From Pseudomonadaceae bacterium UBA836 (GTDB taxonomy: Bacteria; Pseudomonadota; Gammaproteobacteria; Pseudomonadales; Pseudomonadaceae): a stretch of DNA of 26,493 nt. The translations under genes and the position numbers were made by a program. A model generated the notes under the pieces. The model did not search any database and was not told the origin of the DNA. It saw only the letters and a program-made list of their open reading frames with translations. The number at the start of each line of letters is the position of its first letter. The first letter of the stretch is position 1. Positions 9,654 to 15,737 of the stretch are shown here, piece after piece. The stretch spans positions 1 through 26,493 of the forward strand of contig DBHE01000003.1 in NCBI GenBank assembly GCA_002296055.1, read 5' to 3'.

Positions 9654-10682
9654 GTGTCCCTCATGCGTAGTTTTTTGGCCGGTGCATGCTGCGCCGGTCT
9701 GCTGTTTTCTTCACCATTGTTCGCCCGCGATTACCGCTATTCCGATGCGCACCTGCATTACGTGGATTTTTTTCAGGAAAGCGAAGGTTTTAATAACCTG
9801 CTGGCAGCAATGGATGCAGCCAATGTCGAGCATGTGATGCTGTCAGGCATCCCGGTCGCCAAGCAGTGGAGCGAGAATGAGCCCAAGCGTCCGCGCTATT
9901 ACGCGGGTGACGATGGCAGCGCCTACTGGTTTAGTGCTACTGACGTGCTGATTGCCAAGGCGTTTGAGCAGGTTCCGGCCGAGCAGCGCCATCGATTCCA
10001 TCCCTTTTTGTCTGGCTTCAACCCCAATGACAAAAACGCCGACGCGCATATTCGCCGCATGCTGGAGTTGTATCCAGGCGTGTGGCAGGGCTTGGGCGAG
10101 GTGTTTACGCGCCACGACACCCTGACGGCGTTGATTCACGGCGAAGCGCCACGGGCCAATAGCGAGGCGATGAACCGTGTCTACGACCTTGCCGAAGAAT
10201 ATGATCTGCCGGTAATGGTGCACAGCAATATAACCTCCTGGCGCGAGCGCAATCCGCTGTATCTGCAGGAAATCGAAGAGCCTTTGCGCAACCACCCTGG
10301 CGTACGGATCATCTGGGCGCATGCCGGCACCAGTATGGAAATTCATCGCCATCAGGACCGTCTTGAGTTCTTGCTGTCAACGTTGCGGCGCATGCTGACC
10401 GCTTACCCCAACCTCTATATCGACATGTCCTGGACCTTGCGCGAGCCTTATCTGCTCAACGCGGAGGGGGAGCCGGACCCGGAGTGGGTGCAGCTGGTGG
10501 AAGATTTTCCGCGCCGGTTTATGCTTGGCTCCGACGTGGTTGGCCGCTTCGACAACCTGGGCAAGTATATGAGCGGGTTTGATCCGTTTCTGGATGCTTT
10601 AAGCGAGGAGGTGGCTCAAGCGGTGGCCTTGGACAACTTCCTGGCGGTGTTGCCAGCGGCGCGCGAGCAGGGTGCAGAGTAA
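9654..10682 (+). CDS. Exported amidohydrolase-family (Amidohydro_2) protein
   Basis: The 342-residue product is a TIM-barrel amidohydrolase. An N-terminal signal peptide (about residues 1-24, ending LFA before RDYRY) suggests the periplasm. Metal-site motifs are DAHLHYVDF (HxH), VMVHSN, IIWAHAGTSMEIHRHQ and MLGSDVVGR (Asp), as in amidohydrolase-2 enzymes, which include decarboxylases and lactonases. I chose GTG 9654 because AGGAG at 9642-9646 has 7-nt spacing; ATG 9663 would be 16 nt away. The substrate is unknown. It lies 55 nt after the TetR gene in the same direction and converges on a carboxylesterase gene, with a GC-rich hairpin between the two. Confidence 0.87.
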   Translation: MSLMRSFLAGACCAGLLFSSPLFARDYRYSDAHLHYVDFFQESEGFNNLLAAMDAANVEHVMLSGIPVAKQWSENEPKRPRYYAGDDGSAYWFSATDVLIAKAFEQVPAEQRHRFHPFLSGFNPNDKNADAHIRRMLELYPGVWQGLGEVFTRHDTLTALIHGEAPRANSEAMNRVYDLAEEYDLPVMVHSNITSWRERNPLYLQEIEEPLRNHPGVRIIWAHAGTSMEIHRHQDRLEFLLSTLRRMLTAYPNLYIDMSWTLREPYLLNAEGEPDPEWVQLVEDFPRRFMLGSDVVGRFDNLGKYMSGFDPFLDALSEEVAQAVALDNFLAVLPAAREQGAE

Positions 10683-10706
10683 ACGGCCCCGCAGAGCGGG
10701 GCCGTT
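10682..10706. terminator. Bidirectional hairpin between convergent genes
   Basis: An 11-bp perfect stem, AACGGCCCCGC (10682-10692) with GCGGGGCCGTT (10696-10706), has a 3-nt loop. It begins at the amidohydrolase stop and lies 5 nt from the end of the convergent carboxylesterase. T-runs are short on both sides, so efficiency is uncertain. Confidence 0.6.
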
Positions 10707-10711
10707 GTACC

Positions 10712-12382
10712 TTAGCGCGCGGTGGATACAGTCAGCGGTGGCGCCTGCCAGTAGGCGCAGTTGTGATAGCCAAGGAAGCCTAAGACACTGCTGCTGGCGG
10801 CATTGGGTACGTCCAGCACCTGCAGGTTTCCACTAGCCGCCTGCGCCCAGGTGGCGGCCACACCGTCACTGGTGTTCGGGTCGCCATTCTTGGCGAACTG
10901 GGTCCAGTAGTCGACCATCTCTTCAGACAGGCTGAGCAAGTCCGCCTCGGCGCCGGTATAGCGGCTGCGCATCAGCGCGTCCGGGTACAGCACGTAGGGA
11001 ATTTCGCCAGCGTGCGTCGCTCCCATCGGGAAGCTCACGGCAAAGGGCGGCACCAGCGTCCAGGGCGCATCTTCATCGCGGAACCAGTACTGGAAGGTGT
11101 TCATGTTGGCCGCAGCAAAGGTGTTGGCGTGCACATAGGCATTGCAGGCGAAGGTGAAATCGGTCCAGATCGCGGACAACGCAGCCTCATAAGGCTTGCT
11201 GGCACCGGCAACGCGCGCAAGATAGTCGGTGGCGATTTGGTCCGCATCGTAGGGGACGCTTGCCTGATAAGGTTGGAAGAATTCGTCCACGCGAGACCGG
11301 TACTCGGCTTCGTCATCGATCGGGTCACCGCCCACCTCATCCAGCGCAACAAATAGGGTGCCTTCGTTTTGGTTGCTGCCAATCAGCACATCAAGGTTGT
11401 CATTAAAGCTGCCATCGTTCAGCGACTGCATGATTGACTTGGGCAGCAGGTCGGAGTCTGGATCAACGGTCGGCATTGCCTGCGAGCCCTGTACGGCAAG
11501 CAGACTGGATACCGGCACTGCACGCAGGCAGTCCGCAGCCGTCGCCAGATCGCTGCAACCAAGAGCGTTGGCGACGGCTACACCGCCCGCTTGTGCAGCG
11601 GCTTTGGGCACTTGGAAGGGCGCATATGAGCCGCTCTGCACGATGGCGCGTTGGAACAGGTCTTGAGCCTCTGCGCGCGGCGAGACGATATGGCTCATCA
11701 CACTGTGACCGCCGGCTGACTCACCAAAGATGGTGACGTTATCGGCATCGCCGCCGAAGGCTTCGATATTCTGTTTCACCCAACGCAGGGCCTGCTGCTG
11801 GTCCATCAGACCGAAGTTGCCTCCGTTCGACGCCAGTGAGGGGTGAGCGAGAAAGCCCAGGTTGCCCAGGCGGTAGTTGAGGGTCACTACCACCACACCC
11901 TCGGCGACCAGACGGGTGGGGTCATATTCACCGCCGCCATTACCGAAAACAAACGCGCCGCCGTGGATCCAGACCATCACCGGCAGGTCGCTGGCATCGC
12001 TTGGGGTGTAGATGTTCAGGTACAGGCAGTCCTCGTTGCCGGCGGCCGCCCCAGTGCTGATATTGCTTTGCGGGCAGCTGCTGGCGAACTCACCGGTGAG
12101 CGTAAGGTCTGCGCTACGCTTATCCAGCGGCTGTGGCGGAGCAAAGCGCAGGTCTCCCACGGGCGGCTTGGCGTAAGGAATGCCGCGGAAAATACGCATG
12201 TCGTCGGTCTTGACGCCAATCACTGCTCCGTCGGTAGTCGAAACGGCCAGGGGGTTAGGCGTAGTGTCGTCATCACCGCCACCGCCGCCAGATAGACAGC
12301 CGGTCAACGAGAGGGCGGCTACCGCCAGGCCAAGGGTCTTGAATACAGCGAGCCCGTCCGGGCGAGGGAAAGCAGCTTTCAT
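10712..12382 (-). CDS. Type-B carboxylesterase lipoprotein
   Basis: The 556-residue product is a carboxylesterase/lipase of the type-B (cholinesterase-like) alpha/beta-hydrolase family. The N-terminus is a lipoprotein signal with lipobox LTGC (Cys29), followed by a Gly/Asp linker (SGGGGGDDDTTP), so the enzyme should be lipid-anchored, probably in the outer membrane. Motifs are EDCLYLNIYTP, the oxyanion HGGAF, nucleophile Ser222 in FGESAGGHS, acid Glu340 in NQNEGTLF, and His457 in ATHAGEIPY. I chose the ATG at 12382 because AGGA precedes it with proper spacing and it starts the signal peptide; a longer frame to 12460 has no such support. The leader carries a CA motif. It probably hydrolyses extracellular or periplasmic esters. 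Confidence 0.92.
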   Translation of the reverse strand: MKAAFPRPDGLAVFKTLGLAVAALSLTGCLSGGGGGDDDTTPNPLAVSTTDGAVIGVKTDDMRIFRGIPYAKPPVGDLRFAPPQPLDKRSADLTLTGEFASSCPQSNISTGAAAGNEDCLYLNIYTPSDASDLPVMVWIHGGAFVFGNGGGEYDPTRLVAEGVVVVTLNYRLGNLGFLAHPSLASNGGNFGLMDQQQALRWVKQNIEAFGGDADNVTIFGESAGGHSVMSHIVSPRAEAQDLFQRAIVQSGSYAPFQVPKAAAQAGGVAVANALGCSDLATAADCLRAVPVSSLLAVQGSQAMPTVDPDSDLLPKSIMQSLNDGSFNDNLDVLIGSNQNEGTLFVALDEVGGDPIDDEAEYRSRVDEFFQPYQASVPYDADQIATDYLARVAGASKPYEAALSAIWTDFTFACNAYVHANTFAAANMNTFQYWFRDEDAPWTLVPPFAVSFPMGATHAGEIPYVLYPDALMRSRYTGAEADLLSLSEEMVDYWTQFAKNGDPNTSDGVAATWAQAASGNLQVLDVPNAASSSVLGFLGYHNCAYWQAPPLTVSTAR

Positions 12383-12389
12383 TATTGTT
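12382..12389 (-). promoter_or_regulatory. CA motif (Hfq/Crc site) at the carboxylesterase start
   Basis: AACAATAA on the minus strand fits AAnAAnAA, and its last A is the first base of the start codon. In Pseudomonas, Hfq with Crc binds such motifs near ribosome binding sites to block translation of catabolic genes when preferred carbon is present. The role here is inferred. Confidence 0.5.
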
Positions 12390-12470
12390 GTCCTGTGCTT
12401 GGAAAGGCCGTGACAATTGATGGAGTTGTTTCGTTTTGGGGCGAAAGTCACAGCTGGCACGGGAACTATA

Positions 12471-12485
12471 TGTGAAGCGCGTCAC
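12471..12485. promoter_or_regulatory. CRP/Vfr-like site in a divergent promoter region
   Basis: TGTGA-N6-TCAC occupies 12471-12485, one base short of the full TGTGA-N6-TCACA consensus of CRP/Vfr proteins. It touches a TATAGT -10-like hexamer on the minus strand (12465-12470) that could serve the carboxylesterase. It is about 66 nt upstream of the likely start of the radical SAM transcript. Binding is not shown. Confidence 0.35.
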
Positions 12486-12510
12486 GCCGGGCTAAACACG
12501 TCCGGGTGGT

Positions 12511-12538
12511 TTGAATCGGCAGAATTGATCGCTATGAT
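12511..12538 (+). promoter_or_regulatory. Sigma-70-type promoter of the radical SAM gene
   Basis: TTGAAT (12511-12516), a 16-nt spacer and TATGAT (12533-12538) lie 44 nt before the start codon of the radical SAM gene, in the gap divergent from the carboxylesterase. Confidence 0.5.
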
Positions 12539-12581
12539 GACCGGTTTTGCCGTGTGCCGTGCCATAAAAAAGAGAGCCCTG

Positions 12582-13478
12582 ATGATGCAAGAAGCCTTTC
12601 CTGTCAGTTACATAGAACCGGTTTTTCGTCCTCCAAGTGAGGCGCACTCGTTGATCCTGCCGGTCACTAACGGCTGTTCCTGGAATAAGTGCACCTTCTG
12701 CGAGATGTACACGGCACCACAGAAGAAATTCCGTGCACGCGACGAGGCTGAGGTGTTGGATGAGATTCGCCGGGTTGGGGAGCGCTACATCGTGCAGCGC
12801 ATCTTTCTGGCTGATGGCGATGCCATGGTGCTGCCCACGCACCGTCTGCTGCGCATTCTGCAGGCTATTTCAGAGCATATTCCGAGCGTCGAGCGGGTGA
12901 CCTCTTACTGTCTGCCGCGCAACTTGAAGCGCAAATCTGCCGAGGAGTTGCGTGAACTGCGCGACGCCGGTTTGGCGATGCTGTATGTCGGTGCCGAGTC
13001 TGGTGATGACGAGGTGCTGGAGCGGGTCAATAAGGGTGAAAGCTACGCGTCGACCGCCGATGCTCTGCACAAGGCGGGTGAGGCGGGGCTGAAACGCTCG
13101 GTAATGATCCTCAACGGCTTGGGTGGCAGTGCGCTGAGCCATCAGCACGCCGACAACTCGGCGCGATTGGTCAACGAGACCCAGCCGGAGTTTGTGTCTA
13201 CCCTGGTGGTCAGCTTTCCCCAGGGCATGGAGCGTTTTCAGACGCGCTACCCGGACTTTTCACCGCTGACACAGGATCAGCTGTTCCATGAGCTTCAGCG
13301 CTTTGTCAGTGCGTTGGCGCTGGACAACACTATCTTTCGCAGCGACCATGCATCCAATGCGCTAGTGCTCAAGGGCGAGCTTGGCCGCGACAAGGCACGC
13401 CTGCTGGCGCAGATCGAACAGGCCATCGCGCGACCGGATTCGGCCGGTCTGCGTCCGGAGTGGATGCGCGGGCTTTAG
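12582..13478 (+). CDS. Radical SAM protein (COG1032-type)
   Basis: The 298-residue product is a radical SAM enzyme lacking an obvious cobalamin domain. The cluster-binding cysteines are Cys32, Cys37 and Cys40 in NGCSWNKCTFCEMY, spaced CX4CX2C rather than the usual CX3CX2C. Other features are FLADGDAMVLP, YVGAESGDDEVLERVNKG (SAM-binding region) and LNGLGG. I chose the paired ATG at 12582/12585, which has AGAGAG upstream; the open frame continues to 12417 but that part has no family-like sequence. Function is unknown: such proteins are often annotated only as radical SAM. A DUF4823-like lipoprotein follows after 22 nt and is probably cotranscribed. Confidence 0.88.
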   Translation: MMQEAFPVSYIEPVFRPPSEAHSLILPVTNGCSWNKCTFCEMYTAPQKKFRARDEAEVLDEIRRVGERYIVQRIFLADGDAMVLPTHRLLRILQAISEHIPSVERVTSYCLPRNLKRKSAEELRELRDAGLAMLYVGAESGDDEVLERVNKGESYASTADALHKAGEAGLKRSVMILNGLGGSALSHQHADNSARLVNETQPEFVSTLVVSFPQGMERFQTRYPDFSPLTQDQLFHELQRFVSALALDNTIFRSDHASNALVLKGELGRDKARLLAQIEQAIARPDSAGLRPEWMRGL

Positions 13479-13500
13479 CGTATAACTGAGGTCAAGAAAT

Positions 13501-14097
13501 ATGCGCATGGCATTAATTGTATTAGGTTTTTTGTTGCTTTCTGGCTGCATGAAGCCTTCCGATATGCAGCAGCAGGCCAGTTATTACATGGGTGATGCAG
13601 GGCTGCTCAATCATTACCGCATCCAGCGCAGCAGCACCTGGGTGCTGCAGTCGGACTCCAAGCTGTATATCGCACAAGGGCATTTCTTGCCGGTTGGCGA
13701 ACCCTACGCTCGACCCAATGTCGTAGCAGAAGAGGCGTTTTCTGCAGCGGTTGAAGTTTTTCCGATGGTGCGCCGCTCGCCGCAGCCGCTGGGCTTGGAA
13801 GAAGCCCTGCTGGAGGCAAAGGGGTTTGGTTATGACTACCTGCTGTACACCCGCTTTGCTGCGGCCGAAGATTCGGTTGGTAGCCGGGAAGAGTGGGAGA
13901 CCTCAGAGCAGTGGGGGGACGTTGGCCGCGACCGCGGAGTGCTGCAGCTGATGCTGTTGGAAGTGGGTACTCGTCATCTGGTCGACTTCGCCCGCATTGA
14001 GACCCGCGGTGGCTTTCTGCAGTTTTACAACGCCTCGCCTGACGACCTGCTGCGTCCGCCGCTGCAGGACTACACCCGGCAATTGCTGGGCAAGTAA
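13501..14097 (+). CDS. DUF4823-like lipoprotein
   Basis: The 198-residue product begins with a short lipoprotein signal, MRMALIVLGFLLLSGC (lipobox LSGC, Cys16), then MKPSDMQQQASYYMGDAGLLNHYRIQRS. The S-Y-Y-x-G-D-x-x-L pattern after the lipobox and the overall size resemble the DUF4823 family of pseudomonads, which has no known function. The central part (LLYTRFAAAEDSVGSREEWETSEQWGDVGRDR) is acidic and hydrophilic, and a VGTRHLVDFARIETRGGFLQF strand-rich segment follows. The start is supported by GAGGT at 13488-13492. It lies 22 nt after the radical SAM gene. Role in the envelope is inferred only from the lipobox. Confidence 0.8.
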   Translation: MRMALIVLGFLLLSGCMKPSDMQQQASYYMGDAGLLNHYRIQRSSTWVLQSDSKLYIAQGHFLPVGEPYARPNVVAEEAFSAAVEVFPMVRRSPQPLGLEEALLEAKGFGYDYLLYTRFAAAEDSVGSREEWETSEQWGDVGRDRGVLQLMLLEVGTRHLVDFARIETRGGFLQFYNASPDDLLRPPLQDYTRQLLGK

Positions 14098-14105
14098 CGT
14101 AGGGG

Positions 14106-14156
14106 CTGTTGACGTTTCTCTGGCTTCCGGCAGGCGGCCGGGCGAGACGTCAACAG
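14106..14156. repeat. Large hairpin between the lipoprotein and DUF1285 genes
   Basis: Perfect 10-nt arms CTGTTGACGT (14106-14115) and ACGTCAACAG (14147-14156) enclose a GC-rich centre with CCGG repeats. The arm match extends through a CTC/GAG pair with a 2-nt bulge. It fills most of the 81-nt gap. It may be a dispersed pseudomonad repeat or a processing/termination structure; no T-run follows. Confidence 0.5.
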
Positions 14157-14178
14157 ACCTTAGGCAATAGGAGAACCC

Positions 14179-14766
14179 ATGTCCCGTCGTGCCCCACCAC
14201 CCCAGTCCCTGCTTGACAGCATTCCCCAGCGCGGTGCGTTGCAGCGCCGTGACCCGGCGCCGGTCGATCAGTGGCATCCGCCGCTCAGCGGTGAAATGGA
14301 CATGCGCATCGCGCGCGATGGTACGTGGTATCACGAAGGCGACCCGATCGAGCGCAAGGCGCTAGCGCAGCTGTTTTCCAGCATCCTTCGGCTGGATGAA
14401 GACGGCCGCTACTATTTGGTGACGCCGGTAGAACGCTGGGGTATTCAGGTCGATGATGCACCCTTTGTCGCGACTCGCTTACGAGTAGAGGGGCAGGGTG
14501 AACACCAACGTTTGCACTTCACGACCAACCTGGAAGACGAGGTGACGCTGGACGCCGAGCACCCGCTGCGGGTTGAGGTTGATCCCGAGACTCAGGAGCC
14601 TTCGCCGTATCTGCTGCTGCGTAGCAACCTGGAGGCTCTGGTGGGGCGCAATGTGTTCTACCAGCTGGCCGAGCTGGCTGTGGAGCGAGAGGATCGCGGC
14701 GTCACCCGGTTGGGCGTCTGGAGTTGCGGGCATTTCTTCGCCCTGGATGGCAGTCAACACGGCTGA
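14179..14766 (+). CDS. DUF1285 family protein
   Basis: The 195-residue product matches the DUF1285 family: WHPPLSGEMDMRIARDGTWYHEGDPIERKALAQLFSSILRLDEDGRYYLVTPVERWGIQVDDAPF is the conserved core, followed by a beta-rich half with YLLLRSNLEALVGRNVFYQLAELAVE. No signal peptide or membrane segment is visible, so it should be cytoplasmic. Function is unknown for the family. The ATG has AGGAG 9 nt upstream. It stands in the same direction as the lipoprotein gene, separated by a long hairpin, and is followed by a second GC hairpin that may end the transcript. Confidence 0.9.
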   Translation: MSRRAPPPQSLLDSIPQRGALQRRDPAPVDQWHPPLSGEMDMRIARDGTWYHEGDPIERKALAQLFSSILRLDEDGRYYLVTPVERWGIQVDDAPFVATRLRVEGQGEHQRLHFTTNLEDEVTLDAEHPLRVEVDPETQEPSPYLLLRSNLEALVGRNVFYQLAELAVEREDRGVTRLGVWSCGHFFALDGSQHG

Positions 14767-14773
14767 AGGTCAT

Positions 14774-14791
14774 CCGCGCCGCCAGGCGCGG
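14774..14791 (+). terminator. GC-rich hairpin after DUF1285
   Basis: A perfect 7-bp stem, CCGCGCC (14774-14780) with GGCGCGG (14785-14791) and a 4-nt loop, starts 8 nt after the stop codon. There is no T-run, so it is a weak or factor-assisted terminator at best. Confidence 0.45.
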
Positions 14792-14813
14792 GGCTATGAT
14801 GATGTATCAGTTT

Positions 14814-14837
14814 CCCCCATATCCCCCAAGAGGGGGG
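14814..14837 (+). promoter_or_regulatory. Candidate MalT-like operator, copy A
   Basis: The element is C5 (14814-14818), ATAT, C5 (14823-14827), AAGA, G6 (14832-14837). It lies 64 nt upstream of the alpha/beta-hydrolase start, and a TAGCAT -10-like hexamer follows 24 nt later (14862-14867). The same architecture and polarity recur upstream of the DUF1302 gene (24216-24241, minus strand). Binding by the MalT-like regulator at 18033-20741 is inferred. Confidence 0.55.
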
Positions 14838-14900
14838 TGAATCCCGCTATCCCACCTCTTCTAGCATCAGGCTCTGATGATCGCATCGGAGCCCCCTCCC

Positions 14901-15689
14901 ATGGCCTATCTGACGGTGAATGATGTCCGTCTGCATTTCGAGCGCTACCCGCAGCCCGGTAAGCCGGTCCTGGTACTCAGTCATTCGCTGTTTTTCGATT
15001 GGCGAATGTTTGAGCCACTGATTGCGTTGTTGCAGAAGGATTTCGAGATACTGGTTTACGACCACCGTGGCCAGGGCCAAAGCAGCCACGGCGGTCCCCG
15101 CGACATGGATACGCTGACCGAGGATGCGGTGGCGCTGATCGACGCTCTGGAACTCGCACCCTGTTATTTCGCCGGCAATTCGATGGGGGGCTTTGTCGCC
15201 CTGCGTCTGGCCGCCCGCTATCCCGACCGGCTGCGGGGTTGCATCGTGATGGGCAGCAGTGCCGACCTGGAGCACCAGTTGGCTGAGTTTCAGCCTTTGG
15301 TCGAGCAGCTGGCGCGCGAAGGTGCCGCCGATCAAATCGATACCCTGATGTACATCATGTTCGGTGATGACACGCTGCGTAGCCCAGCCCAGGCAGCGCT
15401 GTGTGCTCAGTGGCGGGCCCGCATGCGCCAGTTGGGTAGTGAGATCGGCGCGGCGGCGCACGGTGTGATCAGCCGAGCGAGCGTGCTGCCTGAGCTGGCA
15501 GGGCTGCAGGTGCCGCTGCTAGTGCTTGCCGGCGCGCAGGACCATGCCTACAGCGTTGCCCAGTCTGAACAGATTGTAAGTGCCAGCGGCCGAGGTAATT
15601 GCAAGGTGATACAAGCGGCCGGTCACTCGGTCGCGCTGGAACAACCGGAGCAGGTCGCCGAGGCGATCTGTCTTTTTGCGCAGGAATAA
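14901..15689 (+). CDS. Alpha/beta hydrolase, 3-oxoadipate enol-lactonase-like
   Basis: The 262-residue product is an alpha/beta-hydrolase with the nucleophile Ser94 in GNSMGG, Asp214 in GAQDHAYS and His242 in GHSVALEQP. The overall pattern (VLVLSHSLFFDWRMFEPLIALLQ, YDHRGQGQS, MPxx-like cap) resembles PcaD enol-lactonases and related esterases. No signal peptide is present, so it should be cytoplasmic. I chose ATG 14901 (GGAG at 14888-14891) over ATG 14877, which has little ribosome-binding signal. A pca operon is not nearby, so true PcaD activity is doubtful. It precedes a PQQ alcohol dehydrogenase by 48 nt, and a GC-rich hairpin in that gap may reduce read-through. Confidence 0.88.
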   Translation: MAYLTVNDVRLHFERYPQPGKPVLVLSHSLFFDWRMFEPLIALLQKDFEILVYDHRGQGQSSHGGPRDMDTLTEDAVALIDALELAPCYFAGNSMGGFVALRLAARYPDRLRGCIVMGSSADLEHQLAEFQPLVEQLAREGAADQIDTLMYIMFGDDTLRSPAQAALCAQWRARMRQLGSEIGAAAHGVISRASVLPELAGLQVPLLVLAGAQDHAYSVAQSEQIVSASGRGNCKVIQAAGHSVALEQPEQVAEAICLFAQE

Positions 15690-15692
15690 GCT

Positions 15693-15707
15693 CGGGGCCT
15701 GGCCCCG
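15693..15707 (+). other. GC hairpin between hydrolase and dehydrogenase genes
   Basis: CGGGGC (15693-15698) pairs with GCCCCG (15702-15707) around a 3-nt loop, 3 nt after the hydrolase stop. No T-run follows; it could be an intercistronic stabiliser or partial terminator. Confidence 0.45.
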
Positions 15708-15712
15708 CTCAT

Positions 15713-15720
15713 AACAACAA
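15713..15720 (+). promoter_or_regulatory. CA motif (Hfq/Crc site) in the dehydrogenase leader
   Basis: AACAACAA fits AAnAAnAA and ends 17 nt before the ATG of the PQQ dehydrogenase, where Hfq/Crc would interfere with ribosome loading. Confidence 0.55.
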
Positions 15721-15737
15721 CGACAGACGAGTAGCCC

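Noticed and set aside
12549..12562. A tandem TGCCGTG duplication before the radical SAM gene
   Set aside because: Two 7-nt copies are too short to separate from chance.
12417..12581. A 55-residue N-terminal extension of the radical SAM protein
   Set aside because: It covers the promoter-like TTGAAT/TATGAT pair and has no family-like sequence; the paired ATG at 12582 has a ribosome binding site.
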